Source of the DNA: Oleiagrimonas sp963817755
Lineage (GTDB): Bacteria; Pseudomonadota; Gammaproteobacteria; Xanthomonadales; Rhodanobacteraceae
Direction of reading: 5' to 3'
Length of the DNA: 64,000 nt
Assembly (NCBI GenBank): GCA_963817755.1
Contig: CAWFPB010000001.1
Coordinates: 62,001-126,000, forward strand
The notes below the pieces were generated by a model. It was given only the letters and a program-made list of their open reading frames with translations. It did no database searches and was not told the DNA's origin. The position numbers were made by a program, and so were the translations under genes. Numbering within the stretch: position 1 is the stretch's first letter; the number at the start of each line of letters is the position of its first letter. Of the stretch, positions 42,606 to 51,063 are shown one piece after another.

Positions 42606-45215
42606 ATGTCAATTCTTCGAGAGATTCATGCTTGGTCGCAAAAGCTTCCCCTGTGGCAGCAAGATGCGATCAGGCGTCTATATGGAATGCGCGGCTTAAA
42701 AGTCGATGACTTGACCGACCTTTACGCACTGGCGAAGGTTGAGGTTGGGATCGAAGATCCGGAAGACCGTAAGCCAATAGCGCTGGGAGAGGCTGATGTG
42801 CCAACGCCACCAGTGCCAACACGATTGGTGCAGTTGGCCGCTATCAAAGACGTGTCCAACGTCAATGCACTGGCAGAAGGCACCTCCATACCCTTTGCCC
42901 CAACAGGGCTCACGGTCGTTTACGGAGAGAATGGGGCGGGTAAGTCCGGATACGCCCGTATCCTCAAGCATGCTTGTCGTGCTCGCGATAAGGAAGAAGC
43001 AATCCTTCCAGATGTGCGGAAGGACCCCGGCCAAGTGCAGATTGCAAAGGCGGTGCTTGAAGCACTTGTTGATGGGGCGTCCAGGGAATTCCATTGGCAG
43101 GATAGAAAGGCGGCGCCTGAGCCACTGTCCGACATCGCAATTTTCGATACACGATGCGCTCGAGCCTACATCGACAATCAAGGCGATTACGCCTACGAGC
43201 CATATGGCTTAGACATTCTCCAGGGCTTGGTTACAGTCTGTAACAGACTTAAGCTGCGAGTGACTGAAGAGAAGCAAAGCAATGCCCCCAGTGATGCGGG
43301 CTATGCATCCTTGCTGGACCAGGGCACGGCGGTCAGCAAAGCTCTGGCCGCAATCTCAGGCAAAACGAAGAAGGACGAAATTGAAACCCTTGCATCACTT
43401 TCGAGAGAGGAAGTGGAGAAGCTCGATCGGCTGACAAAGACCCTGGCTGAGACGGACCCCAAGAAAAAGGCCCAGAGTTTGAGGCAGCTCGCAACGCGAA
43501 TCGAGGGCTTGAAAAGCCGGATCAAGGATGCCGTAGAAACAGTCAGTGACCCCAAGCTTGACGAACTTCAAAGCCTCATCGGGGCATCGAATAAAGCCAA
43601 GAACGCTGCTGACTTGGCGGGCCAGGTTTTCAGAGAAACCCCTGGACAACTACCGGGCACTGGCGGCGATGAGTGGAAAAAGCTCTTCGAGGCCGCAAGA
43701 GAGTTTTCTAGAGTTGCACATCCAGAACAAGAGTTTCCGGGTCTCCCAGAAGAGGCGCTTTGTCCCCTTTGCCAGACCGAACTAAACGCTGAAGGTGTCG
43801 GAAACCTCAAGCGGTTCGATGCTTTCGTCCAGGAGCAGGTAGAAAAGGACGCAAAAGAAGCGCGGGATAAAGCAGCTGAAGCATATAAGGTGATCAAGGG
43901 GGCGCGGCTGGAGCTTGAGATCGACAAGGCATTGGCCGAACAGCTATCCGAGATCAGCAAGCCACTCGAAGAGTCCTGTCAGGCCATGAAGAAAAGTCTG
44001 ACGAAGCGACAAAAGGACTTGCTGAAGGCTTCAGCTGGAGAAGTGGCTTGGGAGGATGTGGAAGCTTTGCCTGAAGACCCTCAGCAGGCGCTCGTGGATG
44101 TCATTACCAGCTTGCGCGGGGATGCCGATGCTTTGGATTCTTCGGTTGATGAAGAAGCCAAGACCAAGATGGTTTCGGATCATCGTGAACTCGAAGCAAG
44201 GCAGAAATTGGGTGAAGTGGAATTGGCTGTCTTCGAGGCCATCGATAAGCACGTGCTGTGTGACAAATTGCAAGCGTGCATCGACGGTATGGGCACGAAA
44301 GGCATCTCCATGAAATCCACGAGCCTGTCCAAGGAGCAAGCGACGGATGAGCTGCTGAATGCTTTGAACGACGAACTCAAGAAGCTGAAAGTACATAACT
44401 TGCAAGTGGCGATGAGACCGGAATCGCCGGGCGGCAAGACTAAGTTCAAACTCACCTTGCAAACCCCTGGGGGAGGCGCACCATCTGACGTTCTGAGTGA
44501 AGGAGAGCAGCGGGCAATTGCACTTGCTTCGTTCCTTGCCGAGGTCCGCCTTTCAAAGGGAAAGGGGGGTGTGGTCTTCGATGATCCGGTTTCGTCTTTG
44601 GACCACCGGCGCCGATGGCAGGTTGCTGAGCGGCTGGTAATTGAGGCGTTGGAACGCCAGGTGATTGTGTTCACCCACGACATTTACTTTCTTTGCATTC
44701 TTGAGCAAAAAGCGGGCGAGCATGAGGTCGCTCTCGACAAGCGATATATCCGAAAAACTTCTGACGGGTTCGGTGTGGATTCTGATCAGCTGCCTTTCGA
44801 TATCGTAGGCTCGAAACAGAGAATTGCTCAACTCAATCAAGATATAGTCGGCGTTAGAAAGGCCTACAAAGACGGCGACGACGACGAGCACCGACGACTG
44901 ACACAGAGGGCTTACGGAAAACTTCGCTTGGCTTGGGAGCGTGCAGTAGAGGAAGTGCTGTTCAACAAAGTCATTCAAAGGTTTGGTGAGGGGGTGCATA
45001 CCAAACAGCTCAAGCAAGTGGCTGTCGAGGATGACGATTACCACAAGATTGAGTCAGGAATGACCAAGAGCTCCAAGTTTGAACACGACCCGGCGGCGGC
45101 CGTTGGTCGGTTACCAGTGCCCGAACCCGATGAGCTTGAAAGTGACATCCAGGCGCTTGCTGACTGGAGGTTGGAAGTGCTCACCCGTCAAAAAGTAGTT
45201 GCATCAAACAGATGA
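42606..45215 (+). CDS. SMC-like AAA ATPase with zinc hook, RloC/PrrC-like
   Basis: 869 residues from an ATG after AGGAGGGCAAT. Walker A is VYGENGAGKSGYARIL (about 105); a long coiled coil (about 225-600) contains a zinc hook ALCPLCQTEL (Cys 386, Cys 389). The ABC signature is LSEGEQRAIALA (630), Walker B VVFDDPVSSLDH (655) and the H-loop VFTHD (690). The C-terminal 120 residues hold KLRLAWERAVEEVLF, with an Arg-x3-Glu pair that might belong to an anticodon-nuclease-type centre, as in RloC/PrrC; this is unproven. Likely an abortive-infection nuclease regulated by ATP hydrolysis. Confidence 0.78.
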   Translation: MSILREIHAWSQKLPLWQQDAIRRLYGMRGLKVDDLTDLYALAKVEVGIEDPEDRKPIALGEADVPTPPVPTRLVQLAAIKDVSNVNALAEGTSIPFAPTGLTVVYGENGAGKSGYARILKHACRARDKEEAILPDVRKDPGQVQIAKAVLEALVDGASREFHWQDRKAAPEPLSDIAIFDTRCARAYIDNQGDYAYEPYGLDILQGLVTVCNRLKLRVTEEKQSNAPSDAGYASLLDQGTAVSKALAAISGKTKKDEIETLASLSREEVEKLDRLTKTLAETDPKKKAQSLRQLATRIEGLKSRIKDAVETVSDPKLDELQSLIGASNKAKNAADLAGQVFRETPGQLPGTGGDEWKKLFEAAREFSRVAHPEQEFPGLPEEALCPLCQTELNAEGVGNLKRFDAFVQEQVEKDAKEARDKAAEAYKVIKGARLELEIDKALAEQLSEISKPLEESCQAMKKSLTKRQKDLLKASAGEVAWEDVEALPEDPQQALVDVITSLRGDADALDSSVDEEAKTKMVSDHRELEARQKLGEVELAVFEAIDKHVLCDKLQACIDGMGTKGISMKSTSLSKEQATDELLNALNDELKKLKVHNLQVAMRPESPGGKTKFKLTLQTPGGGAPSDVLSEGEQRAIALASFLAEVRLSKGKGGVVFDDPVSSLDHRRRWQVAERLVIEALERQVIVFTHDIYFLCILEQKAGEHEVALDKRYIRKTSDGFGVDSDQLPFDIVGSKQRIAQLNQDIVGVRKAYKDGDDDEHRRLTQRAYGKLRLAWERAVEEVLFNKVIQRFGEGVHTKQLKQVAVEDDDYHKIESGMTKSSKFEHDPAAAVGRLPVPEPDELESDIQALADWRLEVLTRQKVVASNR

Positions 45216-45228
45216 AGGCAGAAGATAT

Positions 45229-46788
45229 TCATGCTTGGGCGTTTTTCTCCTTCTTCTCCTTGTGCCGTTTCTCCCGCTTGAACTTCCGCCGCTCAGCTAC
45301 CTTGTCAGCGCGGGCGAGATAGGTGTCAAAGCGCCCCTTTTGGTAGGGCTGCAAGGCCAACTCGGGGAACTCGATACGGCCCAGGTTCTCGGCGCATTCG
45401 TTCACATCGGCCCTTTGAATGTAGTGTCTGCGTGCCACTGAAGCCCCACGGCTGTGGCCAAGCATCTTGGTGATGACGGTCTCGGATACGCCCGAGCGGT
45501 CAGCCAGGGTGGCAAGCGTGTGGCGGAAGCAATGAAAGGTCTTTGACTCGCCCACAACACCTTGTTTCTTGCGGTAGCGGGCAAACCACTCACTGATGGA
45601 ACTACCCGGGCCTGAGCCGGACCAGTTGAGGCCGGGGAACATGTGCTTGCACCCTGCATCGCGCACATCAGCCACATAGTCCATGAAGCCAAGCTCAATC
45701 AGCTTGGGATGGATGGGCATGTGTCGCTCAGCATTGGCGGATTTCAGATGCTGGCCGTCCCGATAGGGAGCGATATTGAAGCAGGGCGTTTTGCCCACCT
45801 TGTCGATGTCGGCCACGTAGAGCTGGGCAATCTCGTTCACCCGCATGCCGGTATAGAGCGCAATCAGTGGTGCCCAGTAGAACTGCGGTCGCTTGAGCTT
45901 GGCCATCGCCTTGGGGCAGAACAGGGCATCAAGGTCGGTTCTAGTGAAGGATTCCTTGGATGAGCCTGTCGGAGACTGGTAGCGCTCGGTCTGAATCTGA
46001 CGGGTCGGGTCGGCTTCCAGGTCACCGCTCTCGATACACCAATGGAAGAATGCTTTGAGATAGAGGATGTATTTGTGTTGAGTGCCCTTGGAGATAGGCT
46101 CATCACCCTGCGCCTTGGCTTTGGCGATGATGCTTTTCAGGCGCATGTGCTGGAACTCGGGACGACTCAACGCCCGAGGCGGAAGGACGGCCAGTGCATC
46201 GAGAAACACATCCACATCACCCGTGGTGACTTCAGTGATGGGTTTGTCGCCCGCCAGATCCAGCAAGAGGTCCAAAGCAAATCGTGCTGACCCCATACTG
46301 GCTTTGGACACTCCGCCGCGTTTGAGGTTGGCCATGTGCTTTTGAATGTGCTGGGCCAGCATGGGCGGCGGCTTCGCACGCTTGCCTGCCTCATGACTTG
46401 CTTGACCCAAATAGGTCGCCAGACCCTGCACGACACTATCGACAATCTGCTTGGATGAGTCCTGGGACGTTTGGGGTGTAACGCCGGGCTCAGGCGCTTG
46501 CCCTAGGATGGCTGACACCTCGGCATGACTGGTTGCGGGTGACGGAGGAGGTGGGCGGAATTGAATCTGGCTGTGCCGTGGTTCTTCTCGCAGTGGCATG
46601 ACCGCATCAGGGTTGAACTGGGAATTGGGGTACGAGTTGGCCAACTCGAAGATACGGTTTACGGCCTCAATGACCCATTCGTCCGCACCAGGGCCAGAGG
46701 CCGACACGCAGCATAGGTTCGGGATGTCGATGTTGTAGGCGAGGGTTGGGCTGGCCGCCGACTCCTTTTGAGATGGTTGTAAATACAT
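45229..46788 (-). CDS. second tyrosine recombinase
   Basis: 519 residues. The N-terminal 130 residues are proline-rich and of unknown fold, then a core-binding domain. Catalytic residues: Arg in LYTGMRVNEIAQL, HCFRHTLATLADRS, GHSRGASVARRHYIQRAD (Tyr nucleophile). Its closest general relatives are site-specific recombinases of phage and island type. It is unrelated in detail to the integrase at 28312 and faces inward from the right end, so it may be left from a second element or be needed for excision. Confidence 0.88.
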   Translation of the reverse strand: MYLQPSQKESAASPTLAYNIDIPNLCCVSASGPGADEWVIEAVNRIFELANSYPNSQFNPDAVMPLREEPRHSQIQFRPPPPSPATSHAEVSAILGQAPEPGVTPQTSQDSSKQIVDSVVQGLATYLGQASHEAGKRAKPPPMLAQHIQKHMANLKRGGVSKASMGSARFALDLLLDLAGDKPITEVTTGDVDVFLDALAVLPPRALSRPEFQHMRLKSIIAKAKAQGDEPISKGTQHKYILYLKAFFHWCIESGDLEADPTRQIQTERYQSPTGSSKESFTRTDLDALFCPKAMAKLKRPQFYWAPLIALYTGMRVNEIAQLYVADIDKVGKTPCFNIAPYRDGQHLKSANAERHMPIHPKLIELGFMDYVADVRDAGCKHMFPGLNWSGSGPGSSISEWFARYRKKQGVVGESKTFHCFRHTLATLADRSGVSETVITKMLGHSRGASVARRHYIQRADVNECAENLGRIEFPELALQPYQKGRFDTYLARADKVAERRKFKREKRHKEKKEKNAQA

Positions 46789-47246
46789 AGAGCGTCCTTA
46801 TTTTCAGCACCACTCCCGAAGCAGTGGTGGACGCTCGGTTTAACCGATAAAAACACGCTGTCAAGGGCTTTTAGGCCACTAATCTTCCCCCGATCAAAAT
46901 GCCTTTCCTGTGCATGAAACAATGGCTCAGCCATGCGGTTTTGCGTGACACGGGTGATCCATTTTCATAAAATTAATTTTCAAAAGATTTGTTGACAATT
47001 TTGAAATTTGTGACAGGGTGCATCAATCCATCGGAGCAAATATGAAATTTCCCCCATCTTTTTTCGTCCCAGTTCTTCTTTGAAGGGGCCAAGGGAAATT
47101 CAATAGTATTAAGCTCACTATTGAAAAGAGTTGTAAGCCCTTGATGGGGTTGATGGTAAGCTCATCCCCTATGGTGGCACTACTAACTGTTTGAACATGG
47201 TTGGCTGTGTTGAAAGGCACACTTCTTATCGGGCAAGGGGCGGTCA
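46789..47246. promoter_or_regulatory. AT-rich control region before the second recombinase and DUF1488 gene
   Basis: No long gene. Contains TTGACA at 46991, a 13-codon frame (MKFPPSFFVPVLL, 47041-47082) with GGAG before its ATG, and a perfect hairpin TTCAATAGT/ACTATTGAA with a 9-base loop (about 47099-47125). It may be a leader with attenuation-like structure for the plus-strand DUF1488 gene. Confidence 0.4.
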
Positions 47247-47507
47247 ATGTCTGTGAAATTTCCTGACGTGCAAGCTTGGGATGGGGGCCGTTTGGCGGTT
47301 TCATTTCCTGCAATTGTTGATGGGAAGCAGGTGGTCTGCCGTGTCTCGATGGAGGCACTCCAAGACGCGTATGACCCTCATGGTGATGCAGAGGAAATAT
47401 TCATCGGGCATCGGGGTGATGTGGAGCTCGTTGCTGAGGGGCTTATCACTTCAGGTCGGTTCGAATCAGATGGGAGCATTTTGATTCAATCATTCGACTT
47501 GGCATAA
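47247..47507 (+). CDS. DUF1488 family protein
   Basis: 86 residues: KFPDVQAWDGGRLAVSFPAI, VDGKQVVCRVSMEAL, then FIGHRGDVELVAEGLI. These are the blocks of DUF1488, small proteins found in many Proteobacteria with no known function. It sits between the AT-rich leader and the membrane protein at 47528 and probably shares their transcript. Confidence 0.8.
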   Translation: MSVKFPDVQAWDGGRLAVSFPAIVDGKQVVCRVSMEALQDAYDPHGDAEEIFIGHRGDVELVAEGLITSGRFESDGSILIQSFDLA

Positions 47508-47527
47508 CCAAGCGCAGGAATTGATTC

Positions 47528-48055
47528 ATGCGAACTTGGCTCCCATTCCTTAAATCTCGCAGTTTCGGTCAATACTTCATCGCCTACCTGGTGGTGTTTG
47601 CCATCCTTGGGGCTTACGGAACCTATTGGCTTTCCCGCTTTCCCCCTCACGCATTTCCTGTTGCGAAGATTCTGAACATCGCTGGCATCGCCTACAGCTT
47701 GCTTGGGGTGTTGGTGTTGTCGGAGGCATTGGTAAAGAACGAGACGGTAAAGGAAGTGCTCGCGGATTGGCTATCACGAGCATTGCTTTGGGCGCACTCA
47801 ATGGCAGCAGTGGCGGGCATTATTGCCGGCCTTGTGACATCAATTCTGAGGCTGCCATCGGCCCAAAGCGCATTCAGCTTTTCGGTCGGTTTCTTCGCAT
47901 ATTCGACCTTGGTTGGACTGTTCGTCGATGGTCTAGTGGCCAATCCTCTGGCCTCCAAATCTCCTTCTCCGGCCAATCGTCATCAATGGCTCGGCCTCAT
48001 CCTTGTTCTCACAGGACTGACACTTCAGCTGGTCGCCGCGATCATCCTGTTCTAG
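47528..48055 (+). CDS. four-span membrane protein of unknown function
   Basis: 175 residues with hydrophobic segments at about 15-35, 45-64, 85-107 and 150-174. No motif is recognised. It is 20 bases after the DUF1488 gene. The phrase TYWLSRFPPHAFPVAKILNI between the first two spans is the most distinctive part for searches. Confidence 0.65.
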   Translation: MRTWLPFLKSRSFGQYFIAYLVVFAILGAYGTYWLSRFPPHAFPVAKILNIAGIAYSLLGVLVLSEALVKNETVKEVLADWLSRALLWAHSMAAVAGIIAGLVTSILRLPSAQSAFSFSVGFFAYSTLVGLFVDGLVANPLASKSPSPANRHQWLGLILVLTGLTLQLVAAIILF

Positions 48056-48314
48056 TGTCTCAGGGCAACGACATCTCGTAATCCTTGCTGTGCCAAATAT
48101 GCTGGCCACTGTCATCGGATGACCTGTTCGTCTTCTCTATTGCGCCTGCTAACTCTATACGGGCGAGGTCAGAAATCCCCTACAGACATCCACCCTCAAC
48201 AGGTTCATCCTGATACGAGCTTTCCGCTCTGTTGCCGACCGGATGTCCAGGCAGTGCCGACATGGAGTCATGGCCCTAGCGGGAGGCTACATTCACTTTG
48301 GGGAGGAGGGAGAC

Positions 48315-48647
48315 ATGGCAGGTTTCTACGAGCTGAAGAAGAGCAGCGACGGTCAATACATGTTCAATCTCAAGGCTGGGAATGGCGAAATCATCCTGAC
48401 CAGTGAGCGCTACACGGCCAAGAGCAGCGCCGAGAACGGCATTGCATCGGTCCAGACCAACAGTCCCAAGGACGAACGATATGACCGCCGCACGTCAAGC
48501 AGTGGCTCCCCCTACTTCGTTCTGAAGGCGGGCAACGGGGAGATCATCGGCAAGAGCGAGATGTATTCGTCAGTGTCCGCGCGCGACAACGGTATCGAGT
48601 CGGTCAAGACGAACGGACCCACCAAGGATGTGCGCGACAGAACCTAA
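48315..48647 (+). CDS. YegP-like DUF1508 protein with two repeats
   Basis: 110 residues from an ATG after GGGAGGAGGGAGAC. Two DUF1508 repeats: FYELKKSSDGQYMFNLKAGNGEIIL with the SERYTAKSSAENGIASV tail, and PYFVLKAGNGEIIGKSEMYSS with ARDNGIESVKTN. Each repeat is the standard beta-beta-alpha unit of YegP. The role is unknown; such genes are common in islands. Confidence 0.9.
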   Translation: MAGFYELKKSSDGQYMFNLKAGNGEIILTSERYTAKSSAENGIASVQTNSPKDERYDRRTSSSGSPYFVLKAGNGEIIGKSEMYSSVSARDNGIESVKTNGPTKDVRDRT

Positions 48648-48686
48648 CCTTGGATGCTGGGACGTATGGTTAGCCCCATGCTAGGC

Positions 48687-48727
48687 TTGGATCAAACTTT
48701 GGCACACAAATTCCAAGGTTTGATCCA
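48687..48727. promoter_or_regulatory. candidate recombinase arm-type sites at the right end
   Basis: TTGGATCAAAC (48687-48697) and its inverse GTTTGATCCA (48718-48727) enclose a CTTTGG/CCAAGG pair. The same word occurs twice at the left end (28279, 28290). Confidence 0.5.
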
Positions 48728-48789
48728 CGCAAGGGTATATGAATCAACGGGTTGGGCTGGGCTCAAACGATCCTAGTCCCCCAGCCAAT

Positions 48790-48821
48790 AAAAAGGCCCC
48801 GCTCCGGCGGGGCCTTTTTTT
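48790..48821 (+). terminator. terminator in repeat unit 1
   Basis: AAAAAGGCCCCGC and GCGGGGCCTTTTTTT around TCCG. It is flanked by CCCCCAGCCAA before and TTGGCTGGGGG after, an outer inverted repeat. Probably the original terminator of tRNA-Gln before insertion. Confidence 0.85.
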
Positions 48822-48966
48822 GGCTGGGGGAAAGGTAAGTCGAGCCTTCACGGTTCGACAATTTCGTCGGGAACGAAATTGGACGGCCGAAGGCCGGCCC
48901 CGTAGCGCGCAGCGCGTAGGGGTGAGGCCCAGGGATGGGCCGAACAATCCTAGTCCCCCAGCCAAT

Positions 48967-48998
48967 AAAAAGGCCCCGCTTCGGCGGGGCCTTTTTTT
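48967..48998 (+). terminator. terminator in repeat unit 2
   Basis: AAAAAGGCCCCGC and GCGGGGCCTTTTTTT around TTCG, as in unit 1 but without the outer TTGGCTGGGGG arm. Confidence 0.85.
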
Positions 48999-49339
48999 GG
49001 ATGGAGGGAAGGGTAAGTCGAACCTAGTTCGACAAATTTGTCTGGAACAAATTTGGACGGGCGAAGCCCGGCCCCGTAGCGCGCAGCGCGTAGAGGTGAG
49101 GCCCAGGGAAGGGCCGATCCATCCTGGTCCCCCAGCCAACGGCCCCGCAGCGCGGGGCCTTCTCTTTTGAGTTTTCCGCGCTGCATTTCATGACTTCCGC
49201 CGCGTTTTTGGTGGCGCATCCCTTGGTTGTCCGACAGCGTCGTGACCCCGAACCCCGGGCCGATCATCCCGGGCACGACGGCATCCTTCATTTCCCGCCC
49301 GTGCTACGTTCCGCACATGCCCATCTGGAAGCTCGCCCC

Positions 49340-50029
49340 ATGAGACACGAGGAAGCGCATCGAACGCATCGGACCGGCTGGCTCAGGGCGGCGGTGCTGG
49401 GCGCCAACGACGGCATCGTTTCCACGGCAAGCCTGGTGCTGGGTGTCGCGGCGGCCGGGGCAAATGCCCAGGCGATCCTGGTCGCAGGCGTCGCCGGCCT
49501 GGTCGCCGGTGCCATGTCGATGGCGGCCGGCGAGTATGTGTCGGTCAGTTCGCAAGCTGACACCGAGCGTGCCGACCTGGCCCGGGAGCGCCAGGAGCTG
49601 GACACGCGTCCGGAGCACGAGCACGCGGAATTGACGGCGATCTATGCCCGGCGCGGGCTGGATGCGGATCTGGCCGCGAAGGTGGCGACCCAGTTGATGG
49701 AACATGACGCGCTCGGCGCGCATGCACGCGACGAGCTGGGCATTTCCGAGACCCTGTCCGCGCGCCCGGTGCAGGCCGCGCTGGCCTCCGCAGGCACGTT
49801 CGCGGTGGGCGCAGCGCTGCCGTTGCTGGTCGCGGTCCTTTTTCCGGTGTCCATGCTCATGTGGGCGGTATCGGTCGGTTCGCTCCTGTTCCTGGCCCTG
49901 CTGGGCGCCGTGGCCGCTCGCGTCGGCGGTGCGCCCGTGCTGCTGGCCACCTGGCGCGTCACGTTCTGGGGCGCCCTGGCCATGGCGTTGACGGCCGGCG
50001 TTGGGACACTGTTCGGCGTCGCGGCCTGA
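49340..50029 (+). CDS. VIT1/CCC1 family membrane transporter
   Basis: 229 residues starting MRHEEAHRTHRTGWLR. The family opening LRAAVLGANDGIVSTASLVLGVAAAG is clear, followed by MAAGEYVSVSSQADTE and the acidic/His cytoplasmic part typical of the metal-binding domain, then three more membrane segments. Homologues move Fe2+ or Mn2+. The frame extends 50 codons upstream through the repeat region; the chosen ATG is where homology begins. Confidence 0.9.
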   Translation: MRHEEAHRTHRTGWLRAAVLGANDGIVSTASLVLGVAAAGANAQAILVAGVAGLVAGAMSMAAGEYVSVSSQADTERADLARERQELDTRPEHEHAELTAIYARRGLDADLAAKVATQLMEHDALGAHARDELGISETLSARPVQAALASAGTFAVGAALPLLVAVLFPVSMLMWAVSVGSLLFLALLGAVAARVGGAPVLLATWRVTFWGALAMALTAGVGTLFGVAA

Positions 50030-50415
50030 CAGGGGAAATGTGCAACGGAGCCTTAGTGCGTCGTGCCGACGGCTGCGCTTGATGTCCTTCGTCCTCTTTC
50101 GTGGCACGTCCATGCGACTTGGGCGTCATTTCACACATCTGCGACAGGTCGTTGTCCCTTTGGCCGGTACCCGTACCCGACCCTGTATGCCGTAAGCCCG
50201 ACACGGCCGTGGATCGGTCCCCCACGGATGTAGCATCACCCGGCAGGCGATGGCGCAGGACGTGCGGCCCGAGTCGCGCCGGGTTCGCCTTGCGAGGCAA
50301 CGAATCGCGCGATTCCGGGCGGATGTCACGTGGGTCGAAGGCTCCGACAACCAGGGGCATTCCGGCCGGATCATCCGTCTTTCTCCAGTGACTTCCACGA
50401 TCGAGGAGCCGGATC
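50030..50415. other. intergenic region, no supported feature
   Basis: No gene and no clear hairpin-plus-T-run. Open frames on both strands lack family-like composition. CCGTGGATCGGTCCCCCACGG near 50209 is a modest inverted repeat. Confidence 0.5.
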
Positions 50416-50802
50416 ATGCGTATAGCCAAGCAGGACATTCCCGTGAAAATCGACGCCCCGGGGGCGGTCGCCCGCCAGAAGACCGGCTTTGGCCATGCGA
50501 CCGGCTATGGAGCGATCAGCGGCGAATACTTTTCCCTGGATGCGGGCACGGACATCGCCCCGTTGCTGAAGGGCCTGGAGGACGATCTTTGCCAGGCCCC
50601 GCATTGGGGCTACGTGCTGAAGGGCGAGCTCACCGTCACCTACACGGACGGCAATCACGAGGCGCTCCACGGCGGGGACATGTTCTACCTGCCGCCGGGG
50701 CACACCGTCAAAGTCGACGAGGACGCGGAGATGGTCCTGTTCAGCCCGCAGCACGAGCACAGCAAGGTGCTGGATCACATGCTGGGCAACATGGGTGGGT
50801 GA
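50416..50802 (+). CDS. cupin-domain protein
   Basis: 128 residues. A single beta-barrel: HWGYVLKGELTVTYTDGNHEALHGGDMFYLPPGHT carries the two cupin motifs with weakened metal ligands. The C-terminal QHEHSKVLDHMLGN is histidine-rich. The role is unknown; possibly a small-molecule or stress-response cupin. Confidence 0.8.
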   Translation: MRIAKQDIPVKIDAPGAVARQKTGFGHATGYGAISGEYFSLDAGTDIAPLLKGLEDDLCQAPHWGYVLKGELTVTYTDGNHEALHGGDMFYLPPGHTVKVDEDAEMVLFSPQHEHSKVLDHMLGNMGG

Positions 50803-51063
50803 GAGCAGCGGCCGCAATGATCAAGGCGTCGCTCGCTTGCCAGGTAAGAAAGCGCATGGCCATGGCAGGAGTGGTCCCTGGCACCTTTTGCCCAGTCATC
50901 AGACTTTTGCCGTAGATCCTATGGCCGTGGCGCTGCTTGATCACGATCAACCGGTGTGAGCGAGAGTCGCGCAGAATGACTACCAGCGTGCCGTGATCAC
51001 CGCGGCGGTCGCCACGCGGGCTTGTTCGTCCCGCGTCACAGTGCGGTGCGAAGGAGCGATGAC

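Larger units (their letters stand above)
28225..48787. mobile_element. integrative mobilizable element in the tRNA-Gln gene, with defence cargo
   Basis: The element is bounded on the left by the 3' end of tRNA-Gln and on the right by an 18-bp direct copy (ATCCTAGTCCCCCAGCCA, 48770-48787). A tyrosine integrase starts 88 bases inside the left end. A MobA/MobL relaxase is present, but no type IV secretion genes are seen, so it should depend on a helper conjugative element. GC content is visibly lower and more varied than in the flanks, down to an AT-rich gene at 38139. Cargo: CBASS, a HelD-like helicase, a zinc-hook ATPase, a possible nuclease and unknowns. Confidence 0.9.
48770..49138 (+). repeat. 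attR and tandem 175-bp repeat with three tRNA-Gln 3'-end copies
   Basis: The tRNA 3' end recurs at 48770-48787 (18 of 18), 48946-48964 (19 of 19) and 49121-49138 (17 of 18). Each of the first two is followed by the same terminator, then by GACAAATTTGTC-like inverted repeats, CCGGCCCCGTAGCGCGCAGC and GTGAGGCCCAGGGA. The spacing is 176 and 175 bases. Confidence 0.85.
48648..49339. other. element right end and att-repeat region, no gene
   Basis: Open frames here (48739-49170 plus, 48744-49139 minus) arise from the tandem repeat and are not supported. The region holds the right arm sites, attR and the 175-bp repeats. Confidence 0.7.

Noticed and set aside
48946..49138. Additional tRNA-Gln genes
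   Set aside because: Only the last 17-19 bases match; D arm and anticodon arm are absent, so these are att remnants, not tRNAs.
48739..49170. Open frames on both strands at the right end of the element
   Set aside because: They translate the 175-bp att repeat and terminators (PPANKKAPLRRGLF in both units); repeated noncoding DNA explains them.
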